Positions 23,301 to 34,102 of a DNA stretch of 64,000 nucleotides are shown here, one piece after another. The notes below the pieces were generated by a model. It saw only the letters and a program-made list of their open reading frames with translations, was not told where the DNA came from and searched no databases. How positions within the stretch are numbered: the stretch's first letter is position 1; each line of letters starts with the position of its first letter. This DNA comes from Saussurea involucrata. Its lineage: Eukaryota; Streptophyta; Magnoliopsida; Asterales; Asteraceae. A program made the position numbers and the translations under genes. Location of the stretch: NCBI GenBank assembly GCA_033807775.1, contig CM066317.1, forward strand, positions 39,807,870 to 39,871,869, written 5' to 3'.

Positions 23301-23812
23301 AACAACGGTCTAAGAAGCGTGCTAAAACCGGTAAGAGCTCTAAAAGACAACTATATTACTCAAGCTCCTCTGACAATAACTCTAATGTAATTTCAGATAG
23401 AACGGGACGTAGGAAAGCAGTTCGAAAAGAGTGGGTAGAGAAGAAGGCTAAGTTACTACCCGAGAAGACCAAGTCATTTAATTCTTTTTCGCATATTAGG
23501 AAAAATAACAACAATCATGGTTTTGGTTTGAATAACTCTCTTGAACATGGTTTTGAATTTCCAGTTAAACTTGACTCTGTTCAGCAATTGATTGAAATTT
23601 CGCGTGATTGTGTTTGTTGTTCTTTGTGTGGATTGAATGATTTTGTCATGTCTAAACATGCATCTGATTGGTTTGGTACATATCATGTGTTAAATTCAAA
23701 TGCTTCTCGTAAATCTTCTCGAAAAAGACCCAGATCTAAACGGGTCTCAAGCAAAGGTGCTGCACCTAACACTCAAGGACCCATTTACAGATGGGTACCT
23801 AAACAATCCTAA
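20390..23812 (+). pseudogene. gag of copia element A, eight in-frame stops
   Basis: The start ATG at 20390 gives MNAQDALAIG, aligning with MSTSRDALAIG of element B. The capsid-like region (KDTAKGMWDQ, FLNNLQSEWKEF) is followed by a CCHC zinc knuckle (CYNCGKRGHFAKDC, about 21464-21505). A long coiled-coil and KPKEF region comes next, then a basic C-terminus ending RWVPKQS. In-frame stops lie at 20522, 21206, 21389, 21563, 21605, 22313, 22745 and 23204 before the terminal TAA at 23810. The same frame is kept throughout, so the damage is nonsense changes rather than indels. Gag normally forms the virus-like particle and packages element RNA; this copy cannot encode it intact. Confidence 0.88.
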
Positions 23813-23821
23813 TTTTTGTTT

Positions 23822-24174
23822 TACAGCCCGGTCATGTGTGGTTTTTAGACTCCGGATGCTCCAAACACATGTCTGGTAAATGGGAGTTGCTCACCAACTT
23901 CAAGGAGAAGTACTGTGGTGACGTCAGATTTAGGAATGGCAATATAGCCCCAATCATGGGCTATGGCGACCTCGTTCAGGACAACCTTACCATCAAGCGT
24001 GTGTCATACGTCGAAGGCCTCAGTCACAACCTCTTCAGCATCGGCCAGTTCTGCAACAAGAATCTTGAAGTCAACTTCAAGGCGAAGCGATGCAGTATTA
24101 GTAACGACGACAGAACGGAGATCCTTGCCGGAACTCGAAGGACGAATCTCTACACCATCAAACTTGCCTAAGTA
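23822..24174 (+). pseudogene. Aspartic protease and pre-integrase region of element A
   Basis: WFLDSGCSKHMSG carries the copia protease DSG active-site motif. It is followed by the pre-integrase segment (GLSHNLFSIGQFC). The frame differs from gag, and the gag stop lies 23 nt upstream. A TTTTTGTTTTACAG run immediately precedes the domain. A stop (TAA) at 24169 cuts it from integrase in the same frame. Confidence 0.85.
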
Positions 24175-24945
24175 AAGACCGATAAAGCCGTGTGCCTTCT
24201 TTCAAAAGCCACTACTCAACAGAACTGGTTGTGGCGTCGATGGCTCTCACATTTGAACTTCAAGAATATCAACAAGCTGGTGCTGGGTGGACTCGTCAAG
24301 GGTATGCATGAACTACGTTTTGCAAAAGAACATCTCTGCTCCACATACGAGATGGGTAAGATGAAGAAGGTGTCTCACAAACCGAAGCTGGTTCCCAGCA
24401 CGTCTAGACCTCTAGAGATGATCCACATGGATCTCTGCGGCCATATGCGCATCCAAAGCATAAGTCATAAGAAGTACGTATTGGTGATGGTGGACGGCTA
24501 CTCGCGCTACACCTGGGTCAAGTTCCTCCGTTCAAAGGACGAGACTCCAGAGGTCATAGTCAACCACCTGAAGGGAGTCCAGAACAACTTGCAGCTAACC
24601 GTCATCTCGATTCGCACAGATAACGGAATCGAGTTCAACAATCGCATTATAGGTGACTTTCTCACATCCGCTGGGATTTCACAAAACTTCTCTATTGCTA
24701 GGACTCCTAAACAGAACGGCGTGGTGGAACGACGCAACCGCACTTTGGTGGAAGCGACACGCACCATGCTGACTCAGAACGATCTTCCGATGTTCTTATG
24801 GGACGAAGCCATCGCAACGGCGTGCTACACTCAGAATAGGTCCATCGTCCACAAGCTCTTCAACAAGGCGCCGTACGAGCTCATCAACAAACGCACCCCC
24901 AATATCAGCTACTTTCACGCTTTTGGGTGCAAGTGCAAGTACTGA
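24175..24945 (+). pseudogene. Integrase of element A, zinc-binding site damaged
   Basis: The catalytic core shows MDLCG (first Asp), TDNGIEF (second Asp) and NGVVERRNR (Glu), with 35 residues between the second Asp and the Glu, as expected for a D,D-35-E integrase. The N-terminal HHCC zinc site is degraded: the first His is replaced in LWRRWLSH, and the second Cys is Tyr in CSTYEMG. Element B keeps both (LWHRRLSH, CGACEKG). A frameshift near 24935 separates it from the RT. Confidence 0.88.
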
Positions 24946-25316
24946 ATGACAAAGATGATCTCGGCAAGCTCAAGCCAAAGGCGGACGAAGGGATTTTCAT
25001 CGGGTATTCTACCTCTTCAAAAGCATACCGAGTCTAAAATAAGAGGACTAAGAGTGTTATCGAGAGTATAAATGTGACCTTCGACGAATTGGTCGATTTG
25101 GTTTCTGACCGTACCAGTTCAGAACCGGTGCTTACTGGAGTGCTGGCTTCTGATCACTCTAGATCGGAACCCAAGCACGCGACAGTAGATCCTTCGTCGT
25201 CCAATACGTAGAAATCACATCCTTCAGAGTTAGATCTACCGTTTGAACATTTTTACAATGATTTTCACCTTTCCCCTGTATCTACTAATGCTTCTATTAA
25301 TGCAAACGGGGCTATA

Positions 25317-26963
25317 GTGGTGTCGACACACATCTCTGGTCCTCCTCCAACCCCTAACACTACATCATCGGAGGACTCGCCCTCTTCACCTGTGATAGAG
25401 ACGATGCCATCATCAAGTACAGCAACGGTGACCGCGACTCCATCCCCAGTGGTTCAACCCACTCCGTCTTCCCCCGGAACAAGCAACAGTACTGACACAA
25501 TCGCCGAATCTTCATCAACTGCTGTTGTTTCCCAACCTGCGGCCGCTGTCCGATTACATCCGGTTCCATCCTTAGAAGCGGTTCAAAACTTACCCTTAGG
25601 CTCCCACATCAATGCAGATAGTTCTCAACCTCTTACGGACCCGCTACCTCACACGCGGAAGTGGACTCGAGCGCATCCACCTGAGCAAATCATCGGAGAT
25701 CCGTCTGCTCCTGTTCAAACTAGAACAACGGCAGAAACGGAGGACGAAGTCGCCCCTGCACTTTTGAGCAACACTAAAAAACGGGCGGCTACGGGAAATG
25801 AGTGCCTCTTCTCTATATTCCTCAGTAATGTTGAACCAGCGACGGTTAAAGACGCCTTACACGACCCGGACTGGATAACGGCCATGCAGGAGGAGCTCAA
25901 CGAATTTGAAAGCCTCAAAGTATGGCGCATGGTCCCTTGCCCGAAGAACAAGACCATTATCGGAACAAAATGGATTTTCAAGAACAAGAAGGACGAGAAC
26001 GGGATCGTTGTTCGGAACAAGGCTCGCTTGGTAGCGAAAGGGTATCGACAACAAGAGGGGATCGACTACGAAGAGACGTTCGCACCAGTTGCCCGAATCG
26101 AAGCTATTCAAATGTTCCTCGCGTACGCCGCTCACAAATACTTCACCGCCTTTCAAATGGACGTGAAGATGGAGTTTCTAAACGACAAACTCAAGGAGGA
26201 AGTATACGTCTCTCAGCACGAAGGTTTCGTCAGTCAAGATCACCCCAACTATGTATATCGCCTCGATAAAGTGTTGTACGCACTCAAGCAATCACCGAGA
26301 GCCTGGTATGACGAATTATCTACTTTTCTCACGAATTCGGGATTCTCGAAAGGTAAGATCGACACAACCCTTTTCATTAAAAGGGAAGGTGAGGACATAA
26401 TTTTAATTCAAGTCTATGTTGATGACATTATTTTCGGCTCTACGAACCCACAATACTGTTACAAATTTTTAGTCCTCATGAAAGCCCATTTTAAAATGAG
26501 TATGATGGGTCAGATGAATTTCTTTCTCAGTCTTCAAGTTAAACAACCGTCGACCGGGATATTCATCAATCACTCTAAGTATATCGCGGATATTCATCAG
26601 AAATTCAAGATGGAACAGTGTACACCCATGAAAACTCCTATGTCACCGGTTACGAAGTTACACACCGATCCTGACGGAAAGGACGTGAATACTACTACCT
26701 ATAGGGGAATGATAGGTTCGTTGATGTATTTAACGGCAAGTAGGTCGGACTTAATGTTTTCTACTTTTTTGTGTGCTAGATTTCAATCTAAACCAAAAGA
26801 TTCACATCTCATAGCAGTTAAACGTATTCTTTGTTATTTAAAAGGTACTGCTAATCTTGGCCTTTGGTACCCTAAGGACACAGGTTTCGAACTCACAACA
26901 TTTTCTGATGTTGATGCTCGACCAGAAGAGCACCACGGGTCACATCCAGTTCCTTGGAGATAG
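25317..26963 (+). pseudogene. Reverse transcriptase of element A
   Basis: A long open frame begins with a Pro/Ser/Thr-rich linker (about 130 residues). It continues into the copia RT: TKWIFKNKKDE, RLVAKGYRQQEGIDY, FQMDVK and the catalytic YVDDIIFGS. Conserved downstream words are KTPMSP and GSLMYLTASRSD. This is the longest undamaged stretch of element A. The FQMDVKMEFLND word has Met where copia RTs usually have Thr. The frame breaks near 26920 in the SDVDAR segment, where a few residues are lost before RNase H. Confidence 0.9.
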
Positions 26964-27346
26964 GTTGGCTAGCTGGGCCTCCAAGAAGCAAACATGCGTC
27001 TCCACCTCCACGGCGGAAGCGAAGTACGTGGCCGCGGCTAGTTGCTGCTCCCAAGTGATCTGGATGCGAACGCAACTGAAGGACTATGGGTACAACTACT
27101 CGAACATCCCGATCTACTGCGACTCCAAGAGTGCCATCGCAATCACGAGCAATCCGGTTCAATACGAAGACAAAGCATATTGACGTGCACTACCATTTCA
27201 TTAAAGACCATGTGGAACGAGGTACGGTGAAACTCTACTTCGTAAGTACAAAAAATCAACTAGCAGACTTGTTTACCAAGGTTTTGGACAAAAAACGGTT
27301 CAATGAACTCGTGTCCAAGCTAGGTATGCTTAATTTGAAAGTTTGA
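26900..27346 (+). pseudogene. RNase H domain of element A, two frameshifts
   Basis: KSTTGHIQFLGDRLASW, then STAEAKYVAAASCC and CDSKSAI mark the copia RNase H. After a +1 shift near 27165 it continues as TKHIDVHYHFIKDHVERG and LADLFTKVLDKKRF, ending at 27346. RNase H removes the RNA strand during reverse transcription. Confidence 0.88.
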
Positions 27347-27960
27347 GTCCCTGTTGTACTTGTGACACCTTTTCTTCACTACGGGATAACTGTACCTTAA
27401 TCAGTTACACTTGTCTCACAACGTAGTTTAGGTGTTTCAAGCACATCGGTGACGTGTACTCTGTATTTACGTTTTAGTGTTTCTTGCGTTTTTCAGTTTT
27501 CTGCATGCTTCTTTAATTCCATTAGTCTTGTCTTTGTTTTTCCATTTATTTCCCGTGCTACTAACCGTATGTTCTACAAGGTGTTTCCTCGAAAGCCAAG
27601 TCCCCAAGGTACGTTTCTTGTTTATGTTAGGAGAGTGTTGCAATTTTTGAAAACTTGAGGGGGAGAGGTGTCAGGTTGACAAGTCAAGGGGGAGCATTGT
27701 CAACTATTCAAGTTTCAAGGGTAGATTTTTCATGTTTTGTTTGATGTTAAAAAAAGTTGTTATTTTGAAAAGTCAAGGGGGGCATCGTATTTATTGAAAA
27801 GTTGAGGGGGAAAAGTGGGGTTTTAAAACCTGAGGGGCTAAAATGTAATTAATTAAAAATCAGGGATAATTTTAAAAGTTTTTCAAACTTTAGGGGTATT
27901 TTTTGCCAATTTATCAAAGTTGGGACAAAGTTGGAACCGGGAGAGTTAAGGAGACCGGTA
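27347..27960 (+). promoter_or_regulatory. Post-pol spacer with repeated polypurine tracts
   Basis: After the pol stop, purine runs of the type TTGAGGGGGAGAG (27654), GTCAAGGGGGAGC (27682), TCAAGGGGGGC (27773) and GTTGAGGGGGAAAAG (27801), plus two weaker ones, recur about every 30-90 bp. They resemble the copia polypurine tract that primes plus-strand DNA, yet they lie 11 kb from the 3' LTR (5 kb without the nested element). Their role here is unknown. Confidence 0.6.
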
Positions 27961-28132
27961 CCGGGTTCACTCCCGGTATCAAACGGTATATAAATACCGG
28001 ATTTTGTTTCTAAGTCCTCACAAATTCAAAAATTTCGCGCTCAAACTCTCGCAGAATCAACTTCTTCTCACTTCCTCTTCAACTTGTGATTTTGCTCGAT
28101 TCGGTCATCAGATCTTCATCCAAACCATCCAG
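27961..28132 (+). promoter_or_regulatory. Candidate internal promoter and leader exon for second ORF
   Basis: A TATA box (TATATAAAT, 27987-27995) sits inside ACGGTATATAAATACCGG. About 30 bp downstream a CA in a pyrimidine context (28020) could be a transcription start. A CT-rich leader follows and ends in CATCCAG, before a GTATGT donor (GT at 28133). This looks like a plant promoter, but expression is unproven. Confidence 0.5.
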
Positions 28133-29050
28133 GTATGTGTTCTAAACTCAACTTAATAGATTCAACAACATGAAATCGATCTTCATAGCACCAAATCGAC
28201 CGATTTGATCGATTTCACTGAAGTTAGCGCTGTTAGGGTTTGTAAACCCTTCGACATGTGTAATCGATCTCCAATCGGAACGAAACGCAACTAATTCACC
28301 TTAAATCGGATGTTTCAAGTGATTTCGATCATTAATTTGCACCTGAGTTGATTCAATTTCGAGTTGGTGTTCGATTAATTCTGAAACGGATTACGGTTTC
28401 GGTTCCGGATGTAGACACTTCCGGAATAGAGTTCCAGTATGTGTCCCGGTATGACCCGGAATAATCCGGTTCCGGATCTCATCCGGTTCCAGAATGGAGT
28501 TCCGGTTTGAGTTTAGTTCGGGTAGTCCCTAGTTCCGGAATGGGTTCCGGTTTATGTTCCGGACTCATAGTTTCCCGATGTAGTGTTCCGGATCCGGTCT
28601 CTTTAAGTTCCGGTATATTATGTTCCGGATCCGGTCCCCTTGAGTTCCGGTGTGTTATATTCTGGATCCGGTCCCTGTTAGGTTCCGATATGATTGAGTT
28701 CCGGATCCGGTCCCTGTTAAGTCCCGGACTCACTCCGGTTCCGGACTCCATACCGGATCTTGGTAATTCCGGATTCTTTTGGGTTCCGGACTCCACACCG
28801 GATCTCGGTGATTCCGGATTCCACTCCGGATCCGGATAAGAACATTGTTTCATTGATTTTTAATTGATGTTTGATACTTTGTGTCCCACTTAAAGGTGTA
28901 CACTTACTCTGGGCTCGTCAAGACCTGAGTAGTGACCTGTTTCGAACTGTCACCGACTCTTGGTTTTCTAAAACCCGAGAATACGCGCCCCAGAACAAAC
29001 TTTTAGTGTCCATTTGCCATGAAAACTCAACATCTTTTCGACTTTAACAG
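28133..29050 (+). other. Candidate leader intron with TCCGGA tract
   Basis: It is bounded by the donor CCAG/GTATGT and the acceptor GACTTTAACAG/GTACG, eight nt before the ATG at 29059. The segment 28395-28835 is filled with TTCCGG and CCGGATCCGG words in an approximately 50-bp tandem pattern. Frames within it are low-complexity and not genes. Confidence 0.5.
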
Positions 29051-29058
29051 GTACGATC

Positions 29059-32000
29059 ATGGCACAACCGAATCCACCCCAAGGCGATGCCCCACTACTT
29101 CCCGTAGGTCCGAACCTACCGCTCGTTGCAAACAATTTCCATTTAGACACGTCCAACATCATCTGCCAATGCCCAGTAATTGTGGAAATACTCAAGCGCC
29201 ACACACTCAATCATGCATTGACACCTACCGCTCCAGTTCCAACGGTTTATGTGCACCAACTGTGGAGAGCACTCACACTCGTCGCACGCAGCCAAAGCTT
29301 CGACCTCCAAGGTCGTATTGACGACTCCCAAGTGCTACTTACGCGAGATATCTTCTGCCAGATTCTTGATCTGCCGGAAGCGACAGCTGTTCCAGGATCT
29401 GTGCGCCATCGGCTATGCTGATGTCGTCCTCGGCCGGGATCTGCGCGCCCTCGGCTATGCTGTCGAACTCGACCATCCGTCGCGATTTTCCCGGATTCAC
29501 CTCCAGCCAGTATGGTACACCTTGTTCACAATATTGAACATATGCTTATCATCGATCAACAAAGGAATAGATCAGACAATCGTCAACCTGCTTAGACTGT
29601 TCCACGACGTTGTTTACAACCGCCACTTCGACTACGCATCAACTCTTTCGACTGAACTGATCGAGAAGGTCCAGAAGAAGCAAGGCAACAAACGCCTCAC
29701 GTTCCTGTCGTTCCCAAGATTCTTGTAGCTGATCGTCGCTCATTTCATGGTTGCAGACCCGACGATTCCTCGACGCGCCGATCATGAGGTACTTCTTTCG
29801 ACACGAATGACTAGGATCCAGAACAAATAGGTGATCCCGGACCTAGTCCCCATGTTGATACCTAATGACTTGCTAGCTATCGCAGACCAATCGGCACTGA
29901 GTGTGATAGCTTATAGGCGTGAGAATAACCTAGTCGCTCCGATGGTCCAGGCAGATTCGGCAGGACCTCCCCAAGGAGCGCGACCCGAGAGACGTGAGGG
30001 TCTACGTATGAGAGGCGGCAGGGTCCGGCGAGCAGGGGCTCCCGGCCAGGGTGTGACGAGAGAAAATATTGTGAGGGGAACAGGCATGGGCAGTGCCGGT
30101 AGGTCAACACACGATGCTGGCTCGTCAAGACACCCACCCACTCCACCACGTGCACCTACGCCACCTCGAGACGACGATCCAGAATTGCACGAAGTGGAAG
30201 TGGAAAACGTCACAAGAGAACAAGCTCAAGAAGAGGCAGCCTCCTCTTCCAGCTCCGAGTCCGGCTCAGCTTCCGAGTCCGCCTCTGGCTCAGGGTCGGG
30301 ATCCGAATCCAGATCTCAATCAGGTTCGGCTTCCGGTTCCCATTCAGGGTCAGAGGAATCCGGAAGTGAGTCTACTGAGTCGGACGACAACGACGATGAT
30401 CCCACACCCCAAACCGAAGCCATATCTTGAGGGACAAGGAGAGCGGAGGGAGTTATAGTTGAAAAAGAAAAAGAAAGTGAGCAAGTGCGTGAAAGGAGGA
30501 GTAAGAAAAAGAACGAGAGTGAACGAGTGATGGAGCAATCTACTCAGGTTGCTCCCAACCAGCCTCCACCTAGCCAGGCAGCCACATCTACTACCCCATC
30601 GCATTCGTTGCGACAGGGTATTGAACAAGACGTCGTGGGCCTAGCGACGCATTTGCACACCCCACCTAGCCACTCAGTTTCCTCTCAAAAGGAAACTGTT
30701 TCAACTTCGCACGGGGATACAGCACAACTGCCACCGGTCTCTCATTTGGTGAGTTCCGGTGTTGAAACAAGAGAACACCAACCCCGGTTCTCGACTTCTT
30801 TGGGCGCACACACGAGTCTAGGTCCATTTGCAGATATCATTTCTTTGGCTAGGACACCGATCTCATCTACCGCTACCGTCGAGATTCTTCATGACTCGAC
30901 CGGAACACCTAGAGTAAGTCTTCCTTTTGGTGGCTTACAAGGACAGGGTGGAAGACTTGCCACGGCTACCATCAAGCCAACCGTGAGCGCAGGCGGTACT
31001 ACGGTGCAATCCATCGTAGTTACTACAACTGGGAGGCTAAGTGCTCCAGGAGTTAGTACCCCGGAGTTCGTCTCCAAGGAAACCATGGACGGCGCCTTAA
31101 AGGCTGTCCAGACGAAGATTTTTAAGAAGCTCTCAGAGGAGATGGCTTTCATCAGAAGGGCAGTCACGGGAAAGGCAGTAGCTACAGAAGTTCCCCCTAC
31201 GTAACCACAGATCAGGCTGCCTCACCCAACCCGAACCTGCAGAACATGAGCATTGAGGCGCTCAAAGCCGCACTCCTCGATAAGCTCTTGTCCCAAACCA
31301 ACACCGATGCCTCCTCGGAAGCCGACTGGCAACTTCAACGACAGAACCTTCAACCGTCACTCCATCCGAACCTGACCAACATGAGGGGGAGAAAAGACTT
31401 ATACTGGCCGAACTGTCAACTTCAACGACAAAACCTTCAACCGTCACTCCAGCCGAACCTGAACCACAACAACAGCCAGATGACTCAGAAATGGTTCAGG
31501 ATATGGAGCTATCAACACCGGTCAGAGAATCAGTGCCAGAGTCAGTAGACCCAATGGTTGAAAAGCTCGAGGGTCAACCAGAAGAGATTTTATTGCTGAC
31601 GGTTCCGGAGAGGCCAGTCGTGGATTTGATTGATGAGGACTCTGATGGCAATCCGGAATTAGAAAGAGAATGGAGAGAGAAATCAGTGCTAGCCATCCAA
31701 TACGAGACAGATGCTCTGTGGAATTTCTCTGATGAAGACGAGTTCATGAACGACGAAGACTACGACCAATTCCTCCTTCAGAGCGAACAGGTATCGATCT
31801 CTCAGCATGATTTACACGATACTGCAGGTACTTCCGAACTTCCAACTCCATACCCGGAAACGGCTCAACCTCAACCTGATCAACCATCTCGTTGGGAAAG
31901 AGTCTGAATCTTGGTTTCATACTTGGAAGAATCACAGAAGAAGATCTTTGCCTACTGGATTATGCCTCTTGACCCGATTATGTGCCATGGGGTCTCATTT

Positions 32001-32498
32001 CTGAAAGATCCAGTGCGCACATAGTATTTGGAAGTAATGAAGAGAAGCAGAATGGTCCACGAAGTCCGAACGCGACACAAAATAATAGAAATCATGGAGA
32101 TCGTGTCAGACAAAGTTCTTAGCGTATGTTCCCTGTTTTTTTTGTTAAAAGGGATGACGGAAAGGAATGGATCTTCTCGGAAGCCGACTTCAGGCATCTG
32201 AACGTGAACGACTTTCCCATACTACTGAAAGAACTAAAGACTCGTACCATCCGACCGTTACCATACACCAAAGCCCTCGAGACGATAAATAGATTCATGA
32301 AGTGCACTATCACCCTCGCCTACGTCAACGACTTCCAGTTGGGTTTTGAAAGCAATCAGAAGAAGATAAACATTCTGAAGCCCAATCTGAGTCTTCCCGA
32401 AGACGTACAGGTACATACTATTCTATCCAAATCAGAAACTGGGATTGTGTATCTGAATGACAAAGGGGAGAAACATTATATGAGGATTAGCGAGCTGC
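29059..32498 (+). pseudogene. Second (envelope-position) ORF of element A, 5' part
   Basis: ATG 29059 has good context (CATGG). The first domain has the pattern of the large post-pol ORF of SIRE-like plant elements: TLNHALTP, VYVHQLWRAL, LLTRDIFCQILDLPE, then WYTLFTILN and LRLFHDVVYNRHFDYAS. A frameshift near 29390, then stops at 29726 and about 29828, break it. The middle is low complexity: RG-rich, then Ser/Glu-rich (30238-30400), then Pro/Ser/Thr-rich. It contains a ~46-bp direct repeat (about 31328 and 31419). The last piece (32126-32498, DFQLGFESNQKKINILKPNL, GIVYLNDKGEKHYMRISEL) stops where the gypsy-like element inserts. Its position resembles env of retroviruses, but I see no clear signal peptide or fusion segment, and the function is unknown. 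Confidence 0.7.
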
Positions 32499-33947
32499 TG
32501 ATAACGCCATTTTTGGCATTATTTTAGCACCACTTTCTGTGATTCAATTACTTGAATTCCAAACAAACGAAGCGTATTTCACGGTTTATTCATGAGTTTT
32601 TCAGGAATCCATGTTTCGAGAATAAACGAAGAATTCGGTGCCAAAGAAGCTAATTATAGATGAGAATGAAGTACCCGACGAGTTAATGGCAAATGGAGGA
32701 AGTACGAGTCAATTCGTGGGTCAAAACCCGAAGAGATGCGTTAAAGAAACTCAAAAAGATACCACCGAGACTTGTCAAGTTGGGCCGACAAGAAAATAAA
32801 AAGATCCTAATTTTTGCAAAACAGTGCCTACCGGTACTTGTACCGGTACTTAAAGTCTCGGTGCAACTCCCGACAGCTTCTGGAAAACAGTGTCCATTGG
32901 TACTTCTGTCGGTACTTTAACTCCCGGTGTAAGTACCGACAACGTGCTGATACGTTTTTAAAGCCTTTTTCACCTAGGGTTTCAAAGATACTTCACCATA
33001 TCGATTAGAGGGAGGCAAGGGATGACTTTGGAGCAACTTGGGGCAATTTTCCATAGTTTTTAACGCCGATTAACGCCATGAAATCATCGGGAAACGCGGA
33101 TTAACAACAATCGATTCCTTGTTCATGGGTGTTGCGATTCAACAAAAAAGGAGTTTGTTCATACATCGATTTCTTGTTCAAGAGACCATGTCTACTCTAT
33201 TTTTCTTCCTTTTTGCTTTGTGTTTTAACACCCCCAACATGAACTAATCTTAGATTGTTGGGGGTTGGATGAACTTTGGTATGTAAGCATAGAACACGAA
33301 ACCTTGTGATTCTTATCAGTTTTTCTAATCAATGAAGCATATGAATTTGGTTTTAATGCTTTTGTGAGTTTGATCACCTTGAAAATTGATTTAATTGTTA
33401 GGAATCTGATTCGAGAGAACGATTCCATAACTTGATTTGAATTTGTATGCCTAGGGTGAGAAATTGGATAGAGATATACCAAGTAAACCTTAGTACTTCT
33501 TTTACAATCTTGTTCTTAATGAATTTCTTAATTACTAGGTTGAGATCGAGAGATGAAACCTACGTTTTATAGAAATAACTCTGTTGTTGCTCGAGAGAGA
33601 ATAATAGTTATTTACGTGATTGTGTATTCATTCGATTGGTTTAGTCTGATAATTATCATAAGTAGAGTGTTCTTTGTGAAACCATTGGGATTCCAACCCT
33701 CAACTACTTTTCTCCCGAAAAATCTAAATTTGTTCTTTGCTTTTACTCTAAAGTTTATTTATTTAATTTAGTTTTTAATCGATTATCAACAATTCATCAA
33801 TCGGATCGTTCAGTTAATAGTAATTATAGTCATTGTGATACTCAGTTCTTAGTCCCCTTGGTTCGATACTCGTACTTCCAAGTACATATTACTTGATTCG
33901 AACCGTACACTTGTGGTTAGAGTAAGGGGGTGTAAACCCGCCTATCA
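32499..33947 (+). repeat. 5' LTR of gag-protease element
   Basis: It runs TGATAACGCC to CCTATCA, 1449 bp. It shares the 5' inverted repeat, the GTTGGGGGTTGG hairpin (about 33228-33270) and the 3' block GTGATACTCAGTTC with the solo LTRs at 16932 and 62336. Confidence 0.9.
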
Positions 33948-33953
33948 AGTTTT

Positions 33954-33971
33954 TGGCGCCGTTGCCGGGGA
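33954..33971 (+). promoter_or_regulatory. Primer-binding site, tRNA-Asp type
   Basis: TGGCGCCGTTGCCGGGGA is complementary to the 3' end of plant tRNA-Asp plus CCA. It is typical of Athila/Tat gypsy elements and lies 6 nt after the LTR. Confidence 0.9.
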
Positions 33972-34102
33972 ACTAGTTTGCACTGATAGCACTACCAGCT
34001 ATAAGCGCTATTACATTGAACAATTGTTTTTATTTTTATTTACTTTTATTCAGCTTTTGGGTTGCTAATTTTTGTACTTTCATTTTCAGGTACTATTGGT
34101 TT

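Noticed and set aside
29831..31204. Ser-rich frames as independent host genes
   Set aside because: They lie in one frame between conserved ends of the copia second ORF and are its low-complexity middle.
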